Source: Candidatus Rubrivivax defluviihabitans
Lineage (GTDB): Bacteria > Pseudomonadota > Gammaproteobacteria > Burkholderiales > Burkholderiaceae_C
Length of the DNA: 64,000 bases
Assembly (NCBI GenBank): GCA_016709385.1
Contig: JADJMW010000009.1
Coordinates: forward strand, 1 to 64,000
Direction: 5' to 3'
How positions within the stretch are numbered: the first letter of the stretch is position 1; every line of letters begins with the position of its first letter. This document shows, piece by piece, positions 45,065 through 53,342 of the stretch. A program made the position numbers and the translations under genes. The notes beneath the pieces were generated by a model. That model searched no databases. It was not told the DNA's origin and saw only the letters and a program-made list of their open reading frames with translations.

Positions 45065-45364
45065 TCAGCCGCCGACGATCACGGTGGGGCAGCCCATCAC
45101 CAGATTTCCGCCGTGCGCCGTGGTATCGCCGATGCGCGCCGCCGGCCGGCCACCGATCATCACCGTGGCCGAGCCCTTGACGATGGCGTCGGGCGGGCCC
45201 ACACAGACGGCGTTGTCGCCGACCACGGCCGCCGGCAGCTTGCCGATCAGCACCGTGGGCACACAGGGGCCGATGACCGGCCCGCCCACGTGCGGGATGG
45301 GCGGCAGGCCGGGCGTCTGCATGGGACAGACGTGCATGTCGGTCAGGCGGGCGGCGGGGGGCAT
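45065..45364 (-). CDS. PAAR-domain spike tip protein (Afp10-like)
   Basis: A 99-residue PAAR protein that caps the spike with a sharpened, metal-stabilised cone. It shows the repeated glycine/proline/valine turns of the fold (PPAARLTDMHVCPM, GPVIGPCVPTVLIGKLPAAV, KGSATVMIGGRPAARIGDTT, HGGNLVMGCPTVIVGG) with histidines and cysteines suited to bind the structural metal. No extension domain is fused, so it is a bare tip. The start ATG 45364 is the first that leads directly into the fold. Confidence 0.95.
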   Translation of the reverse strand: MPPAARLTDMHVCPMQTPGLPPIPHVGGPVIGPCVPTVLIGKLPAAVVGDNAVCVGPPDAIVKGSATVMIGGRPAARIGDTTAHGGNLVMGCPTVIVGG

Positions 45365-45408
45365 GGGCGGTGGCGGTTCGACGGTGGAGGTGCCTGCGTC
45401 GGCGCGGC

Positions 45409-47199
45409 TCAGTTGATCATCACCATGCTGCCCTTGACGGTGGTCATGCCGCTGGCCGAGAGCTCGGCGCTGGCGTTGCCCTTGGCGGTGAAGCCCACGT
45501 TGGCCGTGCACTGCACGTTCAGGCCCGCGGCCTTGAGGTCGGCCGCCGTCGACTTGAGGTTGACTTCGCCCACCGCCTCGACGCTGATCTTGCCCTTGGC
45601 CGTGATGGCGATGTCCTTCGGGCTGTCGAGCTTGATGCCGGCCTCCGACATCACAATCTCGTTGCCGGTCTGGTCCTTCAGCGTGATCTTCTTGTCCTTG
45701 TCGCTGAACACCAGGCTGTTGCCGGCCGGCGTGGTGATGGTGATGATCTTGTCCTCGTCGTCGAACTCCAGCTTGTGCTTGCAGCGCGTGAGCAGCGTCT
45801 TGAGCTTGTTGGTGGCCTCCAGCACGTGCGGCCCCGCGTGCTTCTGGCTGTACAGGCTGCCCAGCACCACCGGATGGGCGGGGTCGCCAGCCAGGTGACC
45901 GACCAGCACCTCGTCGCCGATCTCGGGCACGAACAGTGCGCCGAAGCCGTTGGACGCATAAGGCATCAGCAGCCGGGCCCAGATCGGCGTGGCCTCGGCC
46001 TCCAGCGCCGGCGTGCGCACCTGGATGCGGTGCCCCGCCTCGGGGTCGCCGTCGAGCTTGACGACGACGGCGATCTGCAACCCCTGCACGCCTGGCACCA
46101 GCGCCGCGGCGGGCGGTGCGGTGACGTCGGGCCGTGCCGACAACCAGTCAGGCGCGAGGCCGAAATCGACCTCGGTGGTCCAGTTGCCGTCGGCCGCGTC
46201 GTGCTGCACGGCGCCGGCATAGACGGTGCCGTTGAAGCGCTCGCCCACGCCCGCCACTTCCAGCGTGCCGCCGGCCGCGGCCAGCGCGCTGCCCTGGAAT
46301 TTCATGCGCCCGCGCACGCGCGCCAGGCCGGCCTTGAGCTGGCGCGCCTCGGCCCAGGCGGCGAGCACCTGCTGCGGCTGCGCCGCGCTGCTGCGCAACT
46401 CGATGGTGCCGGCATCGAACACCTGCGCCAGTGCCGCCGCGTCCAGGTTGCCTTGCAGACCCAGCGCCGGCGGGTACGCCGAGGCTTTCAGCGCCGCCTG
46501 AGTCGCCGGGTCCCAGGAGACGGCGTCGACGCCGGACAACTGCGTGCGCGCGTCCAACTCGGCCTCGAACTCCATCAGATCCTGGCCGTAGTTCAGCTTG
46601 AGCGCCGCGGCGGACTTCGTGTCGGGCTTCCTGACGCTGACCTGGCCGTCGGTGACCACCACCACGCGGCCGTTGGCCTCGGCGCGGGCGAGCAGGAAGT
46701 CCCAGTCGCTGCTGTCGTGCTGCACCAGCAGCTTGTGCGTGACGGTGGTGGCCTCGACATCGGCGGTCAGGCCGTATTCGCCGATGAGTTCGCTGCACAC
46801 GTCGCTGTCGGTCTTGTCGACGAAGACGCGATGGCGGCGGCCGATGGTCATGGCGGCCGCCTTGTCGCGGCATTCCACCTCCAGTTGCGCCAGGTTGTTG
46901 GCGCCGATGCGGATGCCGAAGCGCGCGACCTTGCCCTTGAAGACCTGCTCCTCGTCGTTGCCGTAGCCGAGGTGGATGCTCAGCTCGGTGCCGGGCTTGA
47001 GCAGGTTGCCGTCGGCGACCTCGAAGGTCTGCTGCGCGACGTCGCCGTCCTCGACGACGACGCGCGCCCAGGGGATGGAGTTGACGGCGCGCCGCACGCG
47101 CAGCGACAGCAGCTGCACCTGCGGCGGCAGCAGGCTGCCGTCGGCCTGCAGGCTGACGCGCAGCACGCCGTCGGCGTTGAGTTCGGGCGAGACCGGCAT
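45409..47199 (-). CDS. VgrG-like central spike protein (Afp8-like)
   Basis: A 596-residue gp27/gp5-type spike. The N-terminal 350 residues are the hub (SVRKPDTKSAAALKLNYGQD, VEATTVTHKLLVQHDSSDWD, FLLARAEANGR). An OB-fold follows (IWARLLMPYASNGFGALFVP, EIGDEVLVGHLAGDPAHPVV, LGSLYSQKH), and the C-terminus is a triple-beta needle of short repeats (ITLKDQTGNEIVMSEAGIKL, DIAITAKGKISVEAVGEVNL). No effector domain is attached. It lies between the LysM protein and the PAAR tip, as in other eCIS loci. Confidence 0.95.
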   Translation of the reverse strand: MPVSPELNADGVLRVSLQADGSLLPPQVQLLSLRVRRAVNSIPWARVVVEDGDVAQQTFEVADGNLLKPGTELSIHLGYGNDEEQVFKGKVARFGIRIGANNLAQLEVECRDKAAAMTIGRRHRVFVDKTDSDVCSELIGEYGLTADVEATTVTHKLLVQHDSSDWDFLLARAEANGRVVVVTDGQVSVRKPDTKSAAALKLNYGQDLMEFEAELDARTQLSGVDAVSWDPATQAALKASAYPPALGLQGNLDAAALAQVFDAGTIELRSSAAQPQQVLAAWAEARQLKAGLARVRGRMKFQGSALAAAGGTLEVAGVGERFNGTVYAGAVQHDAADGNWTTEVDFGLAPDWLSARPDVTAPPAAALVPGVQGLQIAVVVKLDGDPEAGHRIQVRTPALEAEATPIWARLLMPYASNGFGALFVPEIGDEVLVGHLAGDPAHPVVLGSLYSQKHAGPHVLEATNKLKTLLTRCKHKLEFDDEDKIITITTPAGNSLVFSDKDKKITLKDQTGNEIVMSEAGIKLDSPKDIAITAKGKISVEAVGEVNLKSTAADLKAAGLNVQCTANVGFTAKGNASAELSASGMTTVKGSMVMIN

Positions 47200-47214
47200 G
47201 CTTGCCCTGCAGCC

Positions 47215-47913
47215 TCAGGCCAGCGGCGGAAAGTGCAGCCGTGCGCCGGGCACCAGGCGGCGAAAGTGGCTCAGGCCGTTGAAGCGGGCCACGTCCAGGT
47301 AGTAGCGGCTGTCGCCGTAGATGCGCTGGCACAGCAGCGGCAGCGTGTCGCCCATGCGCACTTCCACGCTGTGGCTGAGGTCGGGCGACGATCGGTTGGA
47401 CGCCAGCACCTCCTCGTTCTTGGACAGGAAGCGCACGAAGGCCAGCGTCACCTTGGCGCGCAGCGGGTCGCCGTTGGGGCGGAACAGCGTGTACTGCGTG
47501 GACATCGACTCCATGCGCCCGTAGAAGATGAAGCTGCCCCACAGCAGCCGCACGCGGCTGGGTTCGTGGCGCGGCCCGTCGTATTTGTAGACCACCTTCA
47601 ACAGGTCGGCCAGGTGCTGGCGCACCGACTTGTTGGCGTCGGCCGGCGTGGCCGCCGGCACCACGCCGGTGCCGTCGAGGACCAGGTTGAACTTCACCTT
47701 CTCGGGCTGGATGGCGCTGAACTTCACGTCCGACCCGAGCTGGCCGATGGTGGGCTCGGTGTTGTAGCTGATGGCGCGGTCGAGCGTGAATTCGGCCGGG
47801 TTGATCATGGCGCTGAACTCGTCGCTCTCCACCGTGGTCTGGCCCTGCGGGCTCAGGCTGCAGCGCGTCAGCGTCAGCCGAGTCTTCTGCGGGAAGTCGT
47901 CGTCGAGCAGCAT
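47215..47913 (-). CDS. CIS tube-initiation protein with LysM (Afp7-like)
   Basis: A 232-residue protein expected to join the spike to the inner tube. The N-terminal domain (FSAMINPAEFTLDRAISYNT, KVKFNLVLDGTGVV, RVRLLWGSFIFYGRMESMST) fits the CIS tube family. The C-terminus is a LysM-like module (VEVRMGDTLPLLCQRIYGDS, RYYLDVARFNGLSHFRRLVP). Its start and stop fall within 15 bases of its neighbours. Function is by analogy to Afp7. Confidence 0.9.
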   Translation of the reverse strand: MLLDDDFPQKTRLTLTRCSLSPQGQTTVESDEFSAMINPAEFTLDRAISYNTEPTIGQLGSDVKFSAIQPEKVKFNLVLDGTGVVPAATPADANKSVRQHLADLLKVVYKYDGPRHEPSRVRLLWGSFIFYGRMESMSTQYTLFRPNGDPLRAKVTLAFVRFLSKNEEVLASNRSSPDLSHSVEVRMGDTLPLLCQRIYGDSRYYLDVARFNGLSHFRRLVPGARLHFPPLA

Positions 47914-47926
47914 GGCGTCGTGGCCT

Positions 47927-48118
47927 TCAGCGTTCTTCGCGGGCGCGCAACTGCTCGGCCAGCCAGGCCTTGCATTCGGCCAGCAGTTGCGCGCGCAGAC
48001 GTTCCAGCTCGGGCCCGGCGGGTGCGCCGCCGCGGCCGGCCGCGTTGACGCCGGCCAGGTGCGGAACCTGCTCGTCCACCACCGAACGGATCAGCATCTG
48101 GCGCACCTCGATCGTCAT
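47927..48118 (-). CDS. DUF5908 small eCIS protein (Afp6-like)
   Basis: A 63-residue protein beginning MTIEVRQMLIRSVVDEQ, the typical start of DUF5908 proteins that sit between the tube and LysM genes in eCIS operons. The C-terminal half is helical and charged (ELERLRAQLLAECKAWLAEQ). Its role is unknown; position suggests an assembly helper. It lies five bases after the second tube gene. Confidence 0.8.
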   Translation of the reverse strand: MTIEVRQMLIRSVVDEQVPHLAGVNAAGRGGAPAGPELERLRAQLLAECKAWLAEQLRAREER

Positions 48119-48123
48119 GGCGC

Positions 48124-48588
48124 TCAGACCTCGCGCTTCGAATAGGCGTAGCTCAACTCGATCTTCTCCAGCGCCAGTTCGTTTTTGGTCGAATTGAAGG
48201 ACTCCACCTCCCAGCGCACCGGGTAGGCATTGGCGAAGGACCAGGCGCGCAGCGGGGCGCCGTTGGCGTCGAGCAGGAACACGTGCAGCAGCTTGGGCAC
48301 GATGGGCCGCACCAGGCCACCTTCCAGCACGTTGCGGCACCACGCCACGAGCTGCGAATCGAGCGCGGCCACACCGCGCTTGAGCGTCAGCCGCGGGTTC
48401 TTCATGGCCTTGGGCAACTGGTGCACGAAGCGGTTCTCGCCGCCTTCGGCCACCGGCTCGGTCTCCAGTTCCGGGGCGATGCCGCTGACTTCCTGGAACG
48501 AGCCGTCGACCGCCGGCGGCGTGGATCCGAAGCTGACCGTGAAGTGGAAGGCGACCGGCGGCGCCAGCGCTGCGTCAGCCGTTGGCAA
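48124..48588 (-). CDS. second inner-tube protein (Afp5-like, gp19 family)
   Basis: A 154-residue tail-tube protein of the gp19 fold. Signatures are FHFTVSFGSTPPAVDGSFQE, VSGIAPELETEPVAEGGENR, NPRLTLKRGVAALDSQLVAW and WEVESFNSTKNELALEKIEL. In Afp/PVC particles the Afp5-type protein forms the first tube layer next to the spike. It overlaps the end of the main tube gene by 14 bases. Confidence 0.92.
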   Translation of the reverse strand: MPTADAALAPPVAFHFTVSFGSTPPAVDGSFQEVSGIAPELETEPVAEGGENRFVHQLPKAMKNPRLTLKRGVAALDSQLVAWCRNVLEGGLVRPIVPKLLHVFLLDANGAPLRAWSFANAYPVRWEVESFNSTKNELALEKIELSYAYSKREV

Positions 48589-49033
48589 TCTCCAACCCCT
48601 CGTGTACGACCTCGATCGATTCCACCGCCACTTCGTTGCCGTCGGACTTGAGGTCGGTACCCGTGATCTTGCTCGGCCAGGCGTTGGTCAGCGTCCACAC
48701 CATGGTCGGGTTGCCCTCCTCGTCGAGCAGGCTGATGGTCACCGGCTTGCGTTTGATGGTGTTCATCTTGATTTCCTTGAACCAGTCCCAGAACTTGTTG
48801 TCGCTCTTGAACACCCCCTTCTTCATGGTGACGTTGCCGTATTTCTTGATGCCGGGCATCTTCACCACCGAGAAGGTCTTGCTGTCGCCGGCGCGGTATT
48901 CGATCGGCTGCGACTCCACGTCCAGGCCGCTGACTTCCTGGAACGACATCACTTCGGAGTCCCACTTCACCTGGAAGTGGAACTTGGGCATCGGCCAGAC
49001 ATTGGCCGATTGGGTTGAACCGTCTTCTGCCAT
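48575..49033 (-). CDS. main inner-tube protein (Afp1-like, gp19 family)
   Basis: A 152-residue Hcp/gp19-fold subunit that stacks to make the injector tube. Characteristic sequence: FHFQVKWDSEVMSFQEVSGL, DVESQPIEYRAGDSKTFSVV, KMPGIKKYGNVTMKKGVFKS, LKSDGNEVAVESIEVVHEGL. A strong GGAGG ribosome site sits seven bases before the ATG, in keeping with the high copy number needed. The 65-base gap after the sheath gene is the largest inside the structural block. Confidence 0.95.
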   Translation of the reverse strand: MAEDGSTQSANVWPMPKFHFQVKWDSEVMSFQEVSGLDVESQPIEYRAGDSKTFSVVKMPGIKKYGNVTMKKGVFKSDNKFWDWFKEIKMNTIKRKPVTISLLDEEGNPTMVWTLTNAWPSKITGTDLKSDGNEVAVESIEVVHEGLEIANG

Positions 49034-49098
49034 CACACACCTCCAATGAAACGATGGGGCCGCCGCCTCCGTGGCCGCGGCCGGTCAGGGGCCGAGGA

Positions 49099-50913
49099 TC
49101 AGGATTTCTGCATCTGCTGCTGGAACGTGATCTCGATGAACTCGGCCGGGCGGCTGATGGCCACCAGCACCGTCACGCGCAGGATGCCTTCCAGGATGTC
49201 TTCGGGCGTCATCGTCTCGCCCAGGCCGACGTGCACGCTGAAGGCGTCTTCGGGCACTGCGCCGGCCAGGCCACCGCGCTTCCAGATGCCGGTCAGGAAG
49301 TTGGCGATCATTCCCTTCATCGTCACCCAGGTGCTGGCCACGTTGGGCTCGAACACCAGCGCCTTGGCGGCCAGGCGCACCGATTCCTCGAGCATGATCA
49401 TGGTGCGGCGCACGTTGACATAGCGCCAGTCCAGGCTGTTGCCGTCCAGCGTGCGCGCGCCCCAGACCAGCGTGCCTTCGCCGATGAAGCTGCGGATGGC
49501 GTTGATCGAGCGGCCCTGCGGCGTGACGTTGAGGTCCTCCTGCTGCTCGTGCGAGATCGGCACCGCGGGCGCCACGGCGCTGTTCAGGCTGACATTGGCC
49601 GGCGCCTTCCAGACGCCGCGCGTGTTGTCCACCATCGTGTAGACACCGGCCATCGCGGCGCTGGGCGGCAACAGATTCAGCCGCTTGGCCATCTCGCGCA
49701 GCACGGTGTTGTAGAAGGGGCTGATCGTCACCAGGCTGGCCGCCAGCGGGCCGGCCTCGCCGGCCGTGGCGGTGGTGATCTTGTTCACCTCGGTGATCTG
49801 CGCGTTGCGCTTGTCCTTCGGCATCTCCATCTGGTTGAGCTCGTCGGTGATGCACTTCACCAGCGTGGCCCTACTGTCCGGGTGGATGTTGAGGAAACTC
49901 AGGTCCCGCTCCTGCAGCACCGAGGTGTGGACCCACGGGTAGTAGGCCGCGCCATAGGCCAGGAAGCTGCTGCCGAAGCCGGTGCGGGCCAGCTCGATCA
50001 GGTTGTTGAAGGGCGGCTCGTTGCGCGGCAGGTAGCCCTCCCAGACATCGAGGATGGCGACCCGGTTCTTCATCGTGTCGCCGCAATGCGCGAGCATCTG
50101 CTGCTGCACGGCGTCGCAGCCCTGCTTGTTCAGCAGCACGGCCTCGGGCACGACGATCATCGTCGGCTCGAGTTCCTTTTCCAGCTCCTTGAGGGCGTCC
50201 TGCAACAGCTTGCCGTTGATCTTCTTGCCCTCGACGGGAGAAGTGCCGTCGGCCGCCGTCTCGTAGGTGCCCACCGAGACCACGTAGCAGGGTCCGCCGT
50301 TGTTCAGGAAGAACCAGCGCATGGCCTGGTACAGCAGGTACCAGCCGTGCGTCTGCGCCAGCTTGTAGGCCTTCTTGTTCAGCCGCAGCGGCTCGGCGTC
50401 GCGCTTGCCGAAGGGGGCGTTGAGCGCGTCGTCGAGCGCCTTGGCGGCGACGGCGGCGTCCTCGGCCTTGCGGGCTTCGTCCTCGGCCTTGCGGGCTTCG
50501 TCCGTCAGCGCCGCGCGCCGCTTCTTCTCCTCGTCGTCGGCCTTGGCCGCATCCTCGGCGGCCTTCTTCTTGGCCGCCTCCTCTTCGGTCTTGCGTTGGT
50601 CGGGCGTGAGTGCGGCCACGCGCGTGGCCTCCTTGGCCTCGGCCGCCAGCTGCTCCTCGGACTTGGGGAGTTCGGGATTCAGGTCCGACAGGCTGAAGCG
50701 CACATGGCCGGCCGTGGGCCCATCGCCGAAATACTGGTGGAATTCGCCTAGCGAGGTGATGCGGAACGGCCGGTTGTGCAGCGACGTTCCCTTGTTGTCC
50801 GCCTTCTCGGTGTAGCCGATGAAGGCGGGCACGGCGGTGGCCACCTCCACCACCGAGTTGGGGAACGCATTCTTTTCCAGGATATAGACGCCAGGCGTCT
50901 TCATGTTGCCCAT
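49099..50913 (-). CDS. contractile sheath protein with coiled-coil insertion
   Basis: A 604-residue sheath subunit. The N-terminus MGNMKTPGVYILEKNAFPNS and the C-terminal strand-exchange region (EDILEGILRVTVLVAISRPA, EFIEITFQQQMQKS) are classic for CIS sheaths. The core includes YLLYQAMRWFFLNNGGPCYV and INAIRSFIGEGTLVWGARTL. Residues about 84-165 are an extra Glu/Ala/Lys-rich helical segment not expected in standard sheaths (KKKAAEDAAKADDEEKKRRA). Afp and PVC carry two or three sheath genes; only this one is present here. Confidence 0.93.
   Translation of the reverse strand: MGNMKTPGVYILEKNAFPNSVVEVATAVPAFIGYTEKADNKGTSLHNRPFRITSLGEFHQYFGDGPTAGHVRFSLSDLNPELPKSEEQLAAEAKEATRVAALTPDQRKTEEEAAKKKAAEDAAKADDEEKKRRAALTDEARKAEDEARKAEDAAVAAKALDDALNAPFGKRDAEPLRLNKKAYKLAQTHGWYLLYQAMRWFFLNNGGPCYVVSVGTYETAADGTSPVEGKKINGKLLQDALKELEKELEPTMIVVPEAVLLNKQGCDAVQQQMLAHCGDTMKNRVAILDVWEGYLPRNEPPFNNLIELARTGFGSSFLAYGAAYYPWVHTSVLQERDLSFLNIHPDSRATLVKCITDELNQMEMPKDKRNAQITEVNKITTATAGEAGPLAASLVTISPFYNTVLREMAKRLNLLPPSAAMAGVYTMVDNTRGVWKAPANVSLNSAVAPAVPISHEQQEDLNVTPQGRSINAIRSFIGEGTLVWGARTLDGNSLDWRYVNVRRTMIMLEESVRLAAKALVFEPNVASTWVTMKGMIANFLTGIWKRGGLAGAVPEDAFSVHVGLGETMTPEDILEGILRVTVLVAISRPAEFIEITFQQQMQKS
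50461..50502 (-). repeat. perfect 21-bp tandem duplication in the sheath gene
   Basis: Two identical 21-bp units (50461-50481 and 50482-50502) encode two copies of a DEARKAE heptad inside the coiled-coil insertion. The unit is one heptad long, so changes in copy number would lengthen or shorten the coiled coil in register. Confidence 0.9.
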
Positions 50914-50932
50914 CAGTGCCTCCAGTCGGCCG

Positions 50933-51820
50933 TTAGCGGTTCACGAAGATCTCGGAAACCAGGGTTCGCACTCCGTCGATCGTTTCCATGTGCAGCTGGC
51001 CCGCGGAGGCGACAGGCAGCCGTTTGACGAGAACCTTGTCCGCCGCCGGCTGCTGCGCCAGCAGCTGGAAGCGTTGCAGCGGCCGCCGCTGCATCGCGAT
51101 GGCGCTGCGCGAGCGCGCCGCCAGCGTGCTGCGGCCGTCGTCCAGCGGCTCGGGCCGGGGCGGCTCGAAGCCGACCCGCTGGTCGATGTCCACCACCTGC
51201 GGCGCCTGCACGGCCCAGTCGGCGGGCAGCAGGTATTTCCAGTGCGTGGCGCGGGCCTGCAGCGCCACGCACCAGCGCTGGCCCAACGTCGCCACCGGCG
51301 TTTCGATGCGAATGCGCAACACGAAGGCCGGCGGCACGCGACGGTCGGCGGCGGGCAGTGCGCCTGCAAGCGGCGGCGTCGTGGTGGTGCCGGGCGTGTC
51401 GCCCAGGGGCGGCCGATGGATCGGCACGGCGCTTTCGGCACTGGCGTGTGCGCCCGGGTGCAGCAGGCGCCAGCCCGCCGCGTCCGGATCCTGGGCGCGG
51501 GCGCTGTCGAACAGCAACACCTGGTCGCGCGACTCCGCCAGGCCGGCGGTAGCGCTGGCGAAGTCCGGGTCGCTGTTGCGGCCCAGCAGGTAGAACTCCA
51601 GCGGCTCGTTGGTGTCGTTGGCCAGCGCCTGCAGCGTCGGCAGGCGCTGGCCCTCGACATAAACCGCCACGCCTTCGGTGGTGGGCCGCAGCACGGCACC
51701 GACGCGCCGCAGCTTTGCGGCGCTGGCCGGGGTGGGCGAAAGGCGCAGGCCGGCGCAGGGTTCCGGGGCATAGAAGGCGTGCCGCACCGCGACCTCGAAC
51801 AGCAGCAGATAGGCGTCCAT
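50933..51820 (-). CDS. unknown protein between cap and sheath genes
   Basis: A 295-residue protein with no recognised domain. It starts MDAYLLLFEVAVRHAFYAPE; the middle is proline-rich (VPIHRPPLGDTPGTTTTPPL), separating two mixed domains (RLPTLQALANDTNEPLEFYL and FVLRIRIETPVATLGQRWCV). No signal peptide or membrane helix is visible. It sits nine bases after the cap gene and 19 bases before the sheath gene, so it is co-expressed with particle parts. It could be a tube/sheath terminator partner, an assembly chaperone or a regulator. Confidence 0.6.
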   Translation of the reverse strand: MDAYLLLFEVAVRHAFYAPEPCAGLRLSPTPASAAKLRRVGAVLRPTTEGVAVYVEGQRLPTLQALANDTNEPLEFYLLGRNSDPDFASATAGLAESRDQVLLFDSARAQDPDAAGWRLLHPGAHASAESAVPIHRPPLGDTPGTTTTPPLAGALPAADRRVPPAFVLRIRIETPVATLGQRWCVALQARATHWKYLLPADWAVQAPQVVDIDQRVGFEPPRPEPLDDGRSTLAARSRSAIAMQRRPLQRFQLLAQQPAADKVLVKRLPVASAGQLHMETIDGVRTLVSEIFVNR

Positions 51821-51829
51821 GGGCCGTGC

Positions 51830-52405
51830 TCAGGGACTCACCGCCGCTTGCGGGCGCATGACGGGGGTGGTCTGGCCGCTGATCTGGCCCAGGTCGACAC
51901 TGACCATGCGCACCCGGTACAGGATGGACGGCACGTATTTGCCGCTGAGAATGCTCCACAGGTTGCTCAGGTCGCTGACGCTGAGGTTGGCGATATCGAG
52001 CGCCAGGCGCTCGATGCGGCGGTCCAGCTCCGGCGTATTGCGGTGGTCCAGCACCGGCCGGCTCTGGAAGAAGCCGATCGTGCCGCTGATCATCTTCAGC
52101 GCCTCGGTGTAGTTCGACCCGCTGAAATTGGCGGCGAACATCACCGACAGGTTCAGGTGCACCGGCTCCGGGCTCACGAGGGCCCGCGCCATGGGATTGC
52201 GGCCGGGCCGGGCGTCGCGCTGGGCGACCGACTCGCGCTCGATATTGACGAGCGAGACCACGAGCTTGTTCTCCACCTGCGGGCCCACGCGCCCGTCCTG
52301 CTCCAGGATGTTGGCCAGCACCGCGATGTCCTCGCGGATGGCAAAGGCGCGTCGCAGCGCCTGGTTGAGCTGGGCGACGATGACGCCCAGGGCCAGGTCG
52401 ATCAT
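51830..52405 (-). CDS. eCIS cap / tail terminator (Afp16, DUF4255)
   Basis: A 191-residue protein of the Pvc16/DUF4255 family, which caps the distal end of tube and sheath. Features: MIDLALGVIVAQLNQALRRA, VENKLVVSLVNIERESVAQR, EPVHLNLSVMFAANFSGSNY, TEALKMISGTIGFFQSRPVL. It is the first gene of the structural operon; 174 bases separate it from the receiver-domain gene. The ATG at 52405 begins the family motif. Confidence 0.92.
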   Translation of the reverse strand: MIDLALGVIVAQLNQALRRAFAIREDIAVLANILEQDGRVGPQVENKLVVSLVNIERESVAQRDARPGRNPMARALVSPEPVHLNLSVMFAANFSGSNYTEALKMISGTIGFFQSRPVLDHRNTPELDRRIERLALDIANLSVSDLSNLWSILSGKYVPSILYRVRMVSVDLGQISGQTTPVMRPQAAVSP

Positions 52406-52579
52406 GCGCAGCCACCCGCGAGCAGACGAACCTCTGCGGGCGCGGCAGAAGCCACCGGTCTGGCGAGTCGAGTGGGCATCGGGCTTGGTTTCATGTTCAG
52501 CCGCGACGCTACCGATGCGGTGGCCGGATGCCATCGGCACGATGCTGATAGCGGCTGGCAAAATTTCCTACGCCTGGGA

Positions 52580-53089
52580 TCACGGGCCGCCGCCACTGAC
52601 CGACTCGCGGGCGAGCAGGCGCTGCCTCAGGCCGGGATCGAGCGACGCGCTCAGGTAGGGGCGGCCGCTGGCCACCGTGCGCAGCGCCAGCAGTATCTCC
52701 GGCAGCGGGTCGATCTTGTCGAGGTAGCCCGATGCACCGGCCTCGAGCATGGCGCTCACGATGCTGCCGTCGTCGTGCATGGACAGCGCCAGCAGCCGCG
52801 ATGCCGGCGCCAGCTGGCACAGCCGGCGCGCCAGTGTCACGCCGCTCATGCCCGGCATGGCCACGTCCAGCAGCACCACATCGGCCAGCGGTGCGGGAGC
52901 GCAACGGCCGGCTGCCGCCAGGGCCTCGGCGGCGTCACCGGCCTCGCCGACGATGTGCAGGCCGGCATCGGCGGCCAGCAGCGCCTTCAGGCACTGGCGG
53001 TACAGCGCATGGTCGTCCACCAGAAAGACGCTCAGTGGATCCTGCGCAGCGCCGTGCCGTGCCGCTCGAGACAGGTGTTCCGGATCCAT
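52580..53089 (-). CDS. receiver-only response regulator (NarL/FixJ-type, no output domain)
   Basis: A 169-residue protein with a full receiver domain: acidic pocket VFLVDDHALYRQ, phospho-acceptor D75 (VVLLDVAMPGMSG), signalling serine (LLALSMHD) and K in GYLDKIDPLPE. A NarL-type regulator would continue with a LuxR helix-turn-helix, but the chain ends (LASGRP.. LDPGLRQRLLARESVSGGG) before one, and no helix-turn-helix is seen in other frames downstream. It is either a natural stand-alone receiver or a truncated regulator. It lies directly upstream of the injection operon on the same strand. Confidence 0.85.
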   Translation of the reverse strand: MDPEHLSRAARHGAAQDPLSVFLVDDHALYRQCLKALLAADAGLHIVGEAGDAAEALAAAGRCAPAPLADVVLLDVAMPGMSGVTLARRLCQLAPASRLLALSMHDDGSIVSAMLEAGASGYLDKIDPLPEILLALRTVASGRPYLSASLDPGLRQRLLARESVSGGGP

Positions 53090-53342
53090 GGCCGGTCTTG
53101 TGCTAGGCCTGCAGCCGCGCTGCCGTACCTCGGTGCGAGTGCGTCGACCGGGGCCAGCCAGTGCGCGTTGTCGGCCCAGGGCATGAGCGGGCATGCCAGC
53201 GGCCCTGGTGTCCCGAAGGGCCGGTCTGGTGTCTTCCCATCGCCGGCAGCATGTGCCGCGGCGCTGGATGCGACCATCGGCAGCACGCGGAGATCGCGGG
53301 CGCGAATTGCGGAGTGCCGCGGCCTCAGAGCTTCACAAGCTC

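Noticed and set aside
45370..48048. An 890-codon plus-strand frame opposite the spike and tube genes
   Set aside because: Antisense shadow with His/Arg/Gln-rich sequence and no recognisable domain; the minus strand is fully accounted for by eCIS genes.
31459..52405. Interpretation of the contractile cluster as a type VI secretion system or tailed phage
   Set aside because: VgrG, PAAR, gp25 and sheath-like genes are shared, but TssJLM, TssBC pairs and ClpV are absent, and no head, terminase, holin or integrase is linked; DUF5908, Pvc16, CIS tape measure and AAA+ point to eCIS.
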